Counted from the first letter of the stretch, positions 6,594 through 14,404 are shown. The stretch is DNA of 27,928 nucleotides from Nitrospira sp. UBA2083 (GCA_002331625.1 DCZN01000128.1:32694-60621), one strand, 5' to 3'. The notes: generated by a model from the sequence alone, not told the origin. Numbers and translations: made by a program.

Positions 6594-7115
6594 ATGAGTA
6601 GCAAGAGACGCACATGGCTGAGTGCAATTGGGGCGGTGCTGGTGACCGGAGGTCTCGTCACGAGCACCGTGGAGGCCCAGGTGTGGGACAAGAATTATCC
6701 CGAGGCTGCGCGGTTTCAGAAGCTGGCAGCCTTTCAGAATCAGGCGGTGCTGGACAAGAACACCGGGCTCGTGTGGGAGCAGGCGCCGGGTCCGGAGCTT
6801 ATGCTCTGGAGCGACGCGGCCGGCTGGTGTCTCGCAAAGACCGTTGGCCTCACGCGCGGCTGGCGGCTACCCTCGGTGATGGAGTTGGTGAGTGTACTTG
6901 CGGTAGAGCCCGGCGGGCAAGCCTTTGTGCCGCCCGTCTTTACCTTCGCCGGTGGCTTTGTTGCCCCCTGGTGGACGGCCACGACGATGGCCCCCGATCC
7001 AGGAACCGCGTGGACCGTGGACGATCGTGGCCACATAATCACCAGCGGCGGTAAACAGTTCGGTACCAATCTGGCCTGGTGTGTCCGCGGTCCGATGCAA
7101 GAGAGTGTGTATTGA
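6594..7115 (+). CDS. Secreted DUF1566 (Lcl C-type-lectin-like) protein
   Basis: This 173-residue protein has a signal peptide (basic MSSKRRTW, hydrophobic core, cleavage after VEA near residue 28). It is followed by a DUF1566/Lcl C-terminal domain. Signature blocks are VLDKNTGLVWEQAP, then WSDAAGWCLAKTVGLTRGWRLPSVMELVSV, then PPWWTAT-like FVAPWWTATTM and the closing LAWCVRG. The two cysteines (WC...AWC) probably form the conserved disulfide. The fold is related to C-type-lectin domains used for extracellular ligand binding. ATG 6594 follows a strong AGGAGGTG at 6582-6589. The open frame extends upstream to 6258 but that part is probably untranslated. The gene lies alone between two copies of a non-coding repeat. 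The ligand and role are unknown. Confidence 0.85.
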   Translation: MSSKRRTWLSAIGAVLVTGGLVTSTVEAQVWDKNYPEAARFQKLAAFQNQAVLDKNTGLVWEQAPGPELMLWSDAAGWCLAKTVGLTRGWRLPSVMELVSVLAVEPGGQAFVPPVFTFAGGFVAPWWTATTMAPDPGTAWTVDDRGHIITSGGKQFGTNLAWCVRGPMQESVY

Positions 7116-7152
7116 TAATTCGGCAATTTGAGTGATCGGGTCATGTGGGGAT

Positions 7153-7174
7153 GCAGGGGGCGTGAGCCTCCTGC
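7153..7174 (+). terminator. Hairpin after the DUF1566 gene, possible terminator
   Basis: A 9-bp stem with one G-T pair (7153-7161 with 7166-7174) closes a GTGA tetraloop 37 nt after the stop codon. The following GTTCCTC is only weakly T-rich, so intrinsic termination is plausible but not certain. Confidence 0.45.
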
Positions 7175-7290
7175 GTTCCTCGCATTGATACGACGGCCCA
7201 TGACGAGCAGCGCCAAAGTGAACGATACAGTACTCCGCTTCACTCATACTTCACGCCACACGCATACCGCGCTGCAGGAGTACGTGTATT

Positions 7291-7319
7291 GCCTGGCCAA
7301 AATAGTTTTTGGTTCAGGC
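7291..7319. repeat. Hairpin immediately before repeat copy B
   Basis: GCCTG and CAGGC form the outer stem and CCAAAA/TTTTGG the inner stem, with a small 1x2 internal loop and a TAGT loop. It ends one base before repeat copy B. The sequence GGTTCAGGCTACCACCACCA across its right arm resembles a tRNA T-arm and CCA end in degenerate form. It may be the remnant of a tRNA 3' part that was copied with the repeat. Confidence 0.5.
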
Positions 7320-7320
7320 T

Positions 7321-7583
7321 ACCACCACCAAACCGCACTTCGTGCGTCCCGCCGACTAGTCATCGCATTATCGTAATCACTGTCGGCGGATAAACCCCTT
7401 AGGCATTCCTGCGACTTTCCTCTATTCCAAACCACGCTTACGCGTATCGGCGCCTCATTAGGGGAAGAATTCTTTCTTGACGCCCGGATAGACGACTTCA
7501 GCATTTTACCTCCGTATTCGTAGCTTGCTCGTACAGACCGCTCAATATCGTGTTATCGTAATTTTCGTGCTCGGATATACTCC
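7321..7583 (+). repeat. Diverged direct repeat, copy B
   Basis: Begins ACCACCACCA, matching the tRNA-Met 3' end (ACCGCCACCA) with one mismatch. It then follows copy A at roughly 90% identity to about 7399 (mismatches are scattered single bases). Beyond that, similarity is patchy with small indels: CGACTTTCCTC, ATTCCAAA, CGCCTCAT and TAGCTTGCTCGT. The start forms a short hairpin CGCAC-TTC-GTGCG. A weaker echo of the core (TTATCGTAAT ... CGGATATACTCC) occurs at about 7553-7583, so the unit may itself have related ends. The remainder to 7701 shows only the ribosome-binding site of the next gene. Confidence 0.75.
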
Positions 7584-7701
7584 TTCACCTATGGCTCACA
7601 GCTCAGTGGCCTCAAACCTACCTATCGGGAAACCATCTGACCACCTAGCGCCGGATCCATTCATCAAGTAGAGTACGGCGCGCTATCTCCTGAGGAGCCC
7701 C

Positions 7702-8061
7702 ATGCACCCTGAGCTTCGACGAGCCTATAATGCAGAAATGACGACGGCTGCCAGGCTGTACGATGCAGGCAATCTCCAGCTCGCATTTTCCCATCTTGAG
7801 CGCGCCCACATCCTAGGGCAATCCTTTAACATGGCTCATGCGCAAGCCCACTGGTGGATGCTGAAGGTTGGTTGGAGGAATCGAGATATCGTCGAGATTA
7901 CGGGTCAGGTCCCACGGATCTTCGGCGCACTCCTCTTCTCGAAAATCTGGGTCCCGATTGGCAATACCGGAGGCACTCGAGTGCCTCCCTTTAGATCGAT
8001 GCCAATCCAAGACGAACTTCAAGATTTACTTAACAAGTATGGCCCCAATATAAAGAAGTAG
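7702..8061 (+). CDS. DUF3703 family protein
   Basis: A 119-residue soluble protein matching DUF3703 over its whole length. The helix pair is MHPELRRAYNAEMTTAARLYDAGNLQLAFSHLERAHILGQ (split as two TPR-like helices). It is followed by AHWWMLKVGWRNRD, the PVGNTGG-like VPIGNTGGTRVPPF motif and MPIQDELQDLL. The family is uncharacterised; it is small, often histidine-rich and found next to metal-resistance or transport genes in other bacteria. ATG 7702 is preceded by GAGGAG at 7692-7697. It converges on the interrupted permease with 65 nt between. No partner gene is evident on its own strand. Confidence 0.82.
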   Translation: MHPELRRAYNAEMTTAARLYDAGNLQLAFSHLERAHILGQSFNMAHAQAHWWMLKVGWRNRDIVEITGQVPRIFGALLFSKIWVPIGNTGGTRVPPFRSMPIQDELQDLLNKYGPNIKK

Positions 8062-8126
8062 AATTGCTACATGCCGACGACTATGGTTCAGATACTGGAT
8101 GTACAGACCTGCTCCCATTCCACAAG

Positions 8127-10742
8127 CTACTCCTCCCGCAGCCCCTCGACAACCGGTTGCCGTGCGGCCCAGCGGGCTGGAAAATATCCGGCCACTAACG
8201 TGGCAACCACTGCCAGCGCCACCGCCTGAACAAGCGCCCCAACCGGAACAATCATCTGGATCGTCCATCCAAACGATTGCTTATTAATAACCTTGATCAG
8301 CAACAATGAAAGCAACCCGCCACCGATAAGTCCCAATCCAATTCCCATCACTCCAAGATAGACGGCTTCCCAAAGCACGAGCTGGCGAATTTGCTTTGCA
8401 CTTCCCCCGATGGCCCGGAGAGTGGCAAACTCCCGACGCCGTTCGAGTACAGACGTGATAAGCGTGTTCACGATCCCGAGCATGGCAATCACGACAGCGA
8501 TCGCCTCCAACACATAGGTGAGAAGGAACGTCCGGTCGAAGATCTCGAGGATTTCTTTTCGTAATTCTGTATTACTGATGACCAACGGCGGAAGCCCCCC
8601 ACCGGTTGTCGCATTCAACTGTTCGGTAATCCTGGCTCGCACGCGGTCAAGATTCGTCCCGTCGCGCAAATAGACCGGGAAGACCGTGACCAGCTCATCG
8701 TGCCACAGCGACTGATAGAGTGCTCGATCCATCAAGAGTTTCCCACCGTCCGTCGAATAGTCATAAAAGACGGCCACGATCGGAAAGCGTCTGGCTCCAC
8801 TCGGTGTCATAATTTCAAGCACGGATCCTTCTTGCACTCCCAGGCGGTCGGCCAAGACTTCGGAAACAAGGAGACCGTCGATCTCAGCCGCTCGATTGAG
8901 GTGTTCCGACGAATCGCCGGTTCGGACAAGATACCGGCTCCAGCGGGCATGCAACCGTAAATCCCGAGAGACGACCGCCACGCGATGGCCATTCACCTCA
9001 ATCCTGACGTCACGATAGGTATCGACTGCTGCCACTTCAGGAATTGAGGACAATGTGTTCGACCATGAGGGTGGCAGGCTCCGTCCAACTGTTCCAATCT
9101 CAGTCCCACGTAGCCAGAGAGACGGTGCCACGACGACGTCAGCCAAAACGGTATCGGCCACCCATACCTCCACCGTATGGCGAAAACTGCGAACCATGAC
9201 CAGCACACCGATCATAATGGCCAACCCGACCATGAGGGCCGAGACGGTCACTCCGTTCCGACCTGGATTTCGAGACGCATGTTCCACCGCAATATTTTTC
9301 ATCACACTCCGAACCCCAGTGTGACGACCGATCATTCGGCGCGAACCACTCCCTCTGGTGACGCACAATGGAGCCAAACAGGCCAACCCTGCCAAGAGGC
9401 AGAGGGTGGCCATATATCCCAAGACCGGCACACCTTGGATCGGCCCTGGCCAACTCAAGAATCCAGCCATGATCAGCAAACCAGCTCCTACGACACCAAG
9501 GCTACCCACACGCAACTGCTGGCTTGCTTCATAATCTCCTGGAGCAAGGGCACGAACCGTGGCGGTCTTGCTGGCATCCACACTCGGGCCGATCGCGCCG
9601 ATCATCGATACGAGGCACCCGATCATGACCCCTTCCAACCCCATATTGAAAAATTGACTGGTCCAGAGCAATCCTCCCTCACCGCTCCCGACCGGGACAT
9701 AGAGGTCTGAGATCGTACGACTGAGGAGGGCAATGAGCTCCTGCGCTAAGACTATTCCCGCAATGCTGCCTACAATCCCCCCCAAGATACCGAAGGCCCC
9801 CGCCTCGATGAGAAACAGAATGGCCACACGTCCCTGAGTCATCCCAATGGCTCGATAGATTCCAATTTCCCGTCTCCTCTATGCGACCGCAAATGCCATG
9901 GTGTTGTAAATCAAAAACATCCCAACCAATAAACCGACCCAACTGAGCACGGTGAGGTTCAGGCGGAACGCGCGAATCATTTGCTCGACCTGCCTGGTGC
10001 GGTTCGCGGGCCGCTCCACCCTCAGATGTGGGGGAAGAACCGTTCGGATCTTGTCGGCAACTTCCTCGACAGACACGTGCGGGTCGGTCACGAGGTCGAT
10101 CCGGTCTACCTTGCCGATCATTCCGAACGTCACTTGAGCGGCGGCAATGTCCATCACCGCCAACCGCTCCCATGATGAGCTCCGGTCAGAATCACTCTGG
10201 AGAATACCAACGACTCGGCAGTGCCGCCTCCCAGCGCCGATGAGGAGATGGACCTCGTCACCCACCGACAGATTCCACTCGGTAGCTATGCGCCTCCCTA
10301 ACAACAACGCATCGGGATGGATCATGCCCATCAACTCGTGTTCCGTAGCAGGCTGGTTCACACGGAACCCACGCACATTGAATTCAGCCAGAAGGTCCAC
10401 ACCTATCACTTGGATAGTGGAGCCCGGCTGAGTTCCTTTCATCTGCACGGCTGTTTGGAGAATGACCGGAGACACGGATGTCACACCGGAAATCGAGCGC
10501 ACACGAGTAATGATCTGTTCCTCAATCCCCGTCTCATCTCCTGCCACCTCCAAGGTGGTAGGACCGGCCACCGTCAGCACTGCCTGCTCAAATGATCGGA
10601 GCACATCGACGTTGGCGGTCCGCACCGCTACGGAGGCCGACACTCCGAGCGCGACTCCGACAACCGTCAAGAGCGTGCGTAATGGCCACTGTCGCAGATG
10701 TGAAAAGAGAATGAGAAGAACAACTCGACCGAAGGACGGCAT
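8127..10742 (-). pseudogene. FtsX/MacB-type ABC permease (two FtsX domains) interrupted by amber codon
   Basis: Read through, this would be an 871-residue permease of the FtsX superfamily resembling YbbP/LolE-type exporters. The first part (287 codons from 10742) has TM1 (LRTLLTVVGVALGVSASVAV), a periplasmic domain, and TM2 ending NTMAFAVA. Then an in-frame TAG occurs at 9881-9879, followed without frame change by RRREIGIYRAIG and an ATG at 9842 that opens the remaining 571 residues. The downstream part has more TM segments and a second FtsX unit ending FPARWAARQPVVEGL. The family normally has Gln before RRRE, so one C-to-T change (CAG to TAG) explains it. Neighbouring genes end in TAG, so the codon is a stop here. 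It is therefore a nonsense-mutated gene, a sequencing error, or two peptides from re-initiation at 9842. The probable partner ATPase is at 12085-12798. Confidence 0.85.
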
Positions 10743-10821
10743 TTAGCTGGAAGAAGGCTGAGGGTGCTGCCTGACGGACACTCGCTGACCCCTCATAGTT
10801 TTGCACGTTTTTGCAGTTTCG

Positions 10822-10850
10822 TTTACACGATGGGGATCGTTTGCTAGACT
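10822..10850 (+). promoter_or_regulatory. Promoter of the LuxR-type gene
   Basis: TTTACA at 10822-10827, a 17-nt spacer and TAGACT at 10845-10850 (in the context GCTAGACT). The ribosome-binding site AAGGAG is 20 nt further on. It points away from the permease start at 10742. Confidence 0.6.
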
Positions 10851-10877
10851 GACGCGTATCGTTAAGAAGGAGCACCA

Positions 10878-11156
10878 ATGCCTAAACACACAGGCGCAGC
10901 GAGGCATACGTTCGAAAAAACCAATCGACGACTGAAACCCGTGCTGCATATCACTCCTCGGCAGAAAGAAATTTTGCGATTGGTTGCCCTTGGCCATACG
11001 AATCGGGAAATTGCCGGGTCCTTGCGTATCAGTATCCGAACGGTCGAGGTGCATCGTTTCAACTTGATGCGCCGGCTCAACGTTCGAAATGTGGCTCAGC
11101 TCCTGCGTCAGGCCTTACAGCAAAACCTCTTACCCCGTAATTTTGGCGCCCGGTGA
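10878..11156 (+). CDS. Stand-alone LuxR-type HTH transcriptional regulator
   Basis: A 92-residue protein consisting almost entirely of a GerE/LuxR DNA-binding domain. LTPRQKEILRLVALGHTNREIA-type sequence starts near residue 25 (ITPRQKEIL) and the recognition helix SIRTVEVHRFNLMRRLNV is at about 52-69. It lacks a receiver, autoinducer or PAS domain, so it acts either as a small constitutive regulator or through protein partners, as known for other single-domain LuxR proteins. AAGGAG precedes ATG 10878. It lies head-to-head with the permease gene (135 bp shared upstream region) and ends 2 nt before the end of the convergent dihydroorotate dehydrogenase gene. Regulation of the permease or ABC locus is plausible by position only. 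Confidence 0.88.
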   Translation: MPKHTGAARHTFEKTNRRLKPVLHITPRQKEILRLVALGHTNREIAGSLRISIRTVEVHRFNLMRRLNVRNVAQLLRQALQQNLLPRNFGAR

Positions 11157-11158
11157 CC

Positions 11159-12088
11159 TCATAACTCTTTGAGGCGTCCTCGGCAATCCTGAATCGACTG
11201 ATATCCTTTCCTGGTCAACACAGCACCCAGCTCTGCTTCCAATCGGCTGAAGACGGCTAAGCCTTCTTCTACCAGTACCGTCCCAATCTGAACGGCTGAG
11301 GCACCGCAGAGGAAATGTTCAAAGGCGTCGGTTCCATCGACGATTCCTCCTGTGCCGATGATGGGGATCTTGCCAGCGAAGAACTTGTAGAAGGCGCGGA
11401 CGTTCGCTAAAGCCACCGGCTTAATAAGCCGCCCGCCTAATCCACCAAATCCACCTTTGGGCTTGATCACGGCCGTTTCCCGTTCCGGATCGACGACCAA
11501 CCCATTGCCGACAGAATTGATGAGATTGAGGAAGTCTACCCCGCAGCGTCCAAGCATGGTCCCCATCGCATCATGATGTGCCGGATCAAAGTAGGGAGGC
11601 AACTTGACTCCCATGGGAACGGTAATCTTCGGGCGGACTCTCTTCAGGACCCGCTCGGACGCCTCCACATCGTAGCCGATCTGAGGTTTACCTGGGATAT
11701 TTGGACAAGAAAGATTAACCTCGATGAGATCCGGCTGTGCCGCGTTGATCCGTTCGGCGATCGTAGGGAAATCTCCCTCAGTCAGTCCAGCCACACTGGC
11801 AATGACGGGTTTCCCAAATTGTTTGAGATGCGGGATCAATTCAGCATAGGCTCGATAGCCCAAATTGGGAAGGCCCATTGAATTTATGGAGCCACCGGGA
11901 AACCCATAATACCGAGGCTCCGGATTCCCTTGACGCGCTTCAATCGTCATCGACTTCGTCACGATGGCCCCCGCACCGGACTTTCCCAGGGCTTCAAGTT
12001 CCTCTTTCGTGACACACAACGCCCCAGCCGCGTTCATAAAACAGCTTGGGAACGTCACGCCGGCTATCGTCGTGGAAAGCGTGATCAT
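11159..12088 (-). CDS. pyrD: Dihydroorotate dehydrogenase, class 1A type
   Basis: A 309-residue FMN flavoprotein that oxidises dihydroorotate to orotate in pyrimidine synthesis. The class 1A signature NLSCPNIPGKPQIGYD is at 125-140 with catalytic Cys128. Other conserved blocks are the substrate loop NSMGLPNLG (69-77), NSVGNGL (191-197) and the FMN phosphate site GTGGIVDGTDAFEHFLCGASAVQIGT (245-270). Class 1A enzymes are cytosolic and use fumarate; class 1B instead needs an iron-sulfur partner subunit, which is not seen beside this gene. The ATG at 12088 forms an ATGA overlap with the upstream ABC ATPase stop, so translation is coupled. An open frame extends upstream to 12151 but only inside the ATPase gene. 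Coupling of a pyrimidine enzyme to an export ATPase is unusual. Confidence 0.88.
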   Translation of the reverse strand: MITLSTTIAGVTFPSCFMNAAGALCVTKEELEALGKSGAGAIVTKSMTIEARQGNPEPRYYGFPGGSINSMGLPNLGYRAYAELIPHLKQFGKPVIASVAGLTEGDFPTIAERINAAQPDLIEVNLSCPNIPGKPQIGYDVEASERVLKRVRPKITVPMGVKLPPYFDPAHHDAMGTMLGRCGVDFLNLINSVGNGLVVDPERETAVIKPKGGFGGLGGRLIKPVALANVRAFYKFFAGKIPIIGTGGIVDGTDAFEHFLCGASAVQIGTVLVEEGLAVFSRLEAELGAVLTRKGYQSIQDCRGRLKEL

Positions 12089-12798
12089 GAGGCAACCATC
12101 TCCGTCGGACGTTCTGTGCGTGAGACGAGCCGACCATCCCGCATGAACCATGTGTAATCGGCTGCCTGGGCAGCCTGCGAACTATGGGTTACCAACAGCA
12201 CCGTCTGCCCCCCAGATAACGTCAGCTCCCGAATCAATGACAGAATGTCCGCTCCTTGATGCGAATCCACATTTCCAGTCGGTTCATCAGCAAGCAAAAG
12301 ACGTGGACGATGTGCCAATGCACGCGCAATGGCTACTCGCTGTTGTTCTCCACCTGATAGCTCAGCTGGTCGATGGTGGCGGCGCTGACGCATTCCCACC
12401 CTCTCCAACAGCTCGTCAACCCGTGTCGTCATCTCTCGCCCCTGCTCTCCCCGCAACATCAGAGGTAGCGCAATATTTTCCTCCGCCGTCAAACCGTGAA
12501 CGAGATGAAAGGCCTGAAAGACGATCCCGATCGTTTCACGTCGTAATGTGGTCCACTCGTAGCTACCCAGCGCTCGAGTAGACCGTCCATCGATCACGAT
12601 GTCACCGGATGTCGGAACATCCAAACCAGCGATGAGATTGAGAAGGGTGCTTTTCCCGCAGCCGCTGGGGCCTACGAACGCACAGAATTCACCCTGTTTG
12701 ATCTCCAAATTCACGTCCTGCAGCGCCGTCACCATAGTCTCGCCGCATGAGTAGGTTTTTGAAAGCTGTGTAATCGTAATCACAGACTGACCACTCAC
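12085..12798 (-). CDS. ABC transporter ATP-binding protein, LolD/YbbA/MacB subfamily
   Basis: A 237-residue ATPase with Walker [10 protein letters not shown] (about 43-51), Q-loop VFQAFHLV, signature [15 protein letters not shown] and Walker [14 protein letters not shown], then the H-loop VTHSSQAA. This class energises FtsX-type permeases that move substrates from the inner membrane or periplasm (LolCDE, MacB, YbbAP). The natural partner is the two-domain permease at 8127-10742, separated from it by pyrD and the luxR-type gene; that permease carries a nonsense codon. Start is GTG 12798, with another in-frame GTG at 12783 possible. It overlaps pyrD by 4 bp (ATGA). Upstream lies a 132-bp divergent region shared with comF. 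Confidence 0.92.
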   Translation of the reverse strand: MSGQSVITITQLSKTYSCGETMVTALQDVNLEIKQGEFCAFVGPSGCGKSTLLNLIAGLDVPTSGDIVIDGRSTRALGSYEWTTLRRETIGIVFQAFHLVHGLTAEENIALPLMLRGEQGREMTTRVDELLERVGMRQRRHHRPAELSGGEQQRVAIARALAHRPRLLLADEPTGNVDSHQGADILSLIRELTLSGGQTVLLVTHSSQAAQAADYTWFMRDGRLVSRTERPTEMVAS

Positions 12799-12868
12799 TC
12801 ACACGCCGAACAACCTCGCATCGACACGGGCTTACTCCTATAGCACAACGGATCCGAAAGGGACAGCC

Positions 12869-12897
12869 TTGACAGGAGCGCGCACTTCGCCATAAAG
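12869..12897 (+). promoter_or_regulatory. Candidate promoter of comF
   Basis: A perfect TTGACA at 12869-12874 is followed after 17 nt by ATAAAG at 12892-12897. It is located in the divergent region between the ABC ATPase and comF, with the comF ATG 33 nt downstream. Confidence 0.5.
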
Positions 12898-12930
12898 AGG
12901 AGCAGGGTCAGGACTTATCTCAGGCTTGCC

Positions 12931-13758
12931 ATGGCTGGTCTCTCGTCGATCCCAGGTTTCCTACGCCGTGCCACCCGGTTTTTCCTGCCGATGCATTGCG
13001 TGATCTGTGCCTCACCGCTCAAGGATGATCCAGTCCCCCATTTTTGCACTGGCTGCTGGAGCACCGTCCAACTGATGCCTCCCGCACGATGCGCTCGCTG
13101 TGATCGCCCGTTTGTGTCCTCGATTGCCACATTGTACAGCCCGACCCACGTGTGCCAACCATGCGCAAAGCATCCGCCATCCTATACGCGGGCCTGGACA
13201 CTGTATCCCTACACGCCTCCACTCCAAGACGCAATTCGCCTATTCAAATACCATGGGAAAGTCTCGCTGATCGCTCCCCTCGCCAGCCTGATCATCGACC
13301 GGCTGCCTCCGCTCAGTTTTGTGAACCTCATCATGCCGGTCCCTTTGAACCGCGAGCGGCTCTGCCAACGCGAATTCAACCAGTCACTCCTCCTGGCTGA
13401 CCGCATTGGGCGCCATCTGAATATTCCCGTCTCCTATACCAATCTGGTCCGTGTCGCCTCGACTCCAGCTCAAACCACTCTCTCTCGTAAGAACCGTCTC
13501 AGAAACCTCCGCCGAGCATTTGCCGTACGGCACCCTGCTCAACTCATCAACAAATCCGTCCTGCTCGTTGACGACGTATTCACCACCGGTACGACCGCGA
13601 ACGAATGCGCAAGAACCCTGCGCCGAGCCGGATCTGCCGATGTCTTCGTCCTGACCTTGGCACGGACCATTGACATGAATCTGATACCTGACCGTACTCT
13701 ATCTCCGCATCCTTACCCGGTTGAGCAAACGAAAGGTCATATCCATGCCCATCTATGA
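12931..13758 (+). CDS. comF: ComF family phosphoribosyltransferase-like protein
   Basis: A 275-residue ComF protein. The N-terminal zinc-binding part has paired cysteines at C23/C26, C39/C42, C54/C57 and C75/C78, giving the double zinc-ribbon of the family. A middle segment has the typical YxGxVSLIAPLASL-like YHGKVSLIAPLAS and MPVPLNRERLCQREFNQS. The C-terminal type I phosphoribosyltransferase domain carries the PRPP-binding loop VLLVDDVFTTGTT (210-222). ComF proteins support natural DNA uptake (late competence, with PriA/helicase roles) and are also found widely in bacteria not known to be competent. The C-terminal tail after RTID is longer than usual, and its last 14 bases overlap the FmdB-like gene. 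The start ATG 12931 follows a weak ribosome-binding site. Confidence 0.9.
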   Translation: MAGLSSIPGFLRRATRFFLPMHCVICASPLKDDPVPHFCTGCWSTVQLMPPARCARCDRPFVSSIATLYSPTHVCQPCAKHPPSYTRAWTLYPYTPPLQDAIRLFKYHGKVSLIAPLASLIIDRLPPLSFVNLIMPVPLNRERLCQREFNQSLLLADRIGRHLNIPVSYTNLVRVASTPAQTTLSRKNRLRNLRRAFAVRHPAQLINKSVLLVDDVFTTGTTANECARTLRRAGSADVFVLTLARTIDMNLIPDRTLSPHPYPVEQTKGHIHAHL

Positions 13759-14086
13759 GTATCTATGCCAAGAATGCCAGAAACGAAGCTCTATTCTGAC
13801 ATTGACCCCCCGTCAGCTCGACCCGACGCTCTGTCGATACTGCGGAAGTTCAAAGATGCACCGGCTTCTCTCACGGTTTGCCGCTCCGAAGTCAGAGGAA
13901 GCTCGACTCGAGTCACTGGCAGACCCGGCTCACCTCAGCGGACTGGATGAATCAGATCCACGCAGTGTGGCCCGTCTTATGAAGAAAATGGGCCAGGAGA
14001 TGGGTGAAGACGTCAGCGACGTGGAAGCCATGCTCGACGAAACAGGACCGAATGACTCGGCACCTGACCAGACCGACGGCCTCTGA
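13745..14086 (+). CDS. FmdB-family zinc ribbon protein
   Basis: A 113-residue protein beginning with MPIYEYLCQEC, the hallmark of FmdB-type regulatory proteins. The zinc ribbon uses CQEC near residues 8-11 and CRYC about 20 residues later, followed by HRLLSRFA. The rest is acidic and likely disordered with a helix DESDPRSVARLMKKMGQEMGE. The family is linked to amidase/formamidase operon regulation in one species, but generally its function is unknown. The start is ATG 13745 from the family N-terminus. An open frame begins earlier at 13721, inside comF. It overlaps the 3' end of comF by 14 bp, so translation is probably coupled. Confidence 0.9.
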   Translation: MPIYEYLCQECQKRSSILTLTPRQLDPTLCRYCGSSKMHRLLSRFAAPKSEEARLESLADPAHLSGLDESDPRSVARLMKKMGQEMGEDVSDVEAMLDETGPNDSAPDQTDGL

Positions 14087-14109
14087 CCTGTTCTGTCATA
14101 CATTTTCAC

Positions 14110-14137
14110 TTGACTTTCTTCGCCCGCACTCTAGAAT
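14110..14137 (+). promoter_or_regulatory. Promoter upstream of the HTH/mraZ pair
   Basis: TTGACT at 14110-14115, a 16-nt spacer and TAGAAT at 14132-14137 (context CTCTAGAAT). Predicted start of transcription is near 14144, giving a leader of about 50 nt before the HTH gene ATG at 14193. Confidence 0.65.
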
Positions 14138-14192
14138 ACCTTCCATACTGGAGGCAGTATGCATCATCCGAGCTCTGGTAATCGGTGGAGTA

Positions 14193-14390
14193 ATGGACAA
14201 GACTCCCAAGAGCGAACTGATGACGGCTATGGAAACCTGCCGCTACCTCAAGATTACGCAACGTACACTCTATCGATATCTACGGAGCCGGCAAATCCCT
14301 GCTTTCAAGCTCGGCAAAGAATGGCGATTTGTACGGTCGGATCTCGAACAGTGGATCCGAGACCGAACCAGAACCGCCGTGAGCTCCTAA
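14193..14390 (+). CDS. Excisionase-type (MerR-like) HTH DNA-binding protein
   Basis: A 65-residue protein with the HTH_17/excisionase family layout. ETCRYLKITQRTLYRYLRSRQIPAFKLGKEWRFVRSDLEQWI is divided into a helix-turn-helix (about 13-32) and a winged element with the signature KLGKEWRF (about 37-44). Such small proteins bind DNA directly and act as phage excisionases, BldC-like developmental regulators or plasmid regulators. GGTGGAG lies very close upstream of ATG 14193. The frame stays open upstream without a better start. It is 14 nt before mraZ, so the two DNA-binding proteins likely form one transcription unit driven by the promoter at 14110-14137. No integrase is nearby, which argues against a prophage excisionase. 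Confidence 0.85.
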   Translation: MDKTPKSELMTAMETCRYLKITQRTLYRYLRSRQIPAFKLGKEWRFVRSDLEQWIRDRTRTAVSS

Positions 14391-14404
14391 CGTAGGAGAT
14401 CGGA

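Noticed and set aside
9842..9881. Frameshift in the FtsX permease
   Set aside because: The two parts are in the same frame, separated only by one TAG codon, so it is a nonsense change, not a frameshift.
12089..12151. N-terminal extension of dihydroorotate dehydrogenase
   Set aside because: These codons lie within the ABC ATPase gene; the ATGA overlap at 12088 and the family N-terminus define the true start.
14004..14192. Longer start for the excisionase-type HTH gene
   Set aside because: The upstream part overlaps the FmdB-like gene and the promoter at 14110-14137; ATG 14193 gives the family-length protein.
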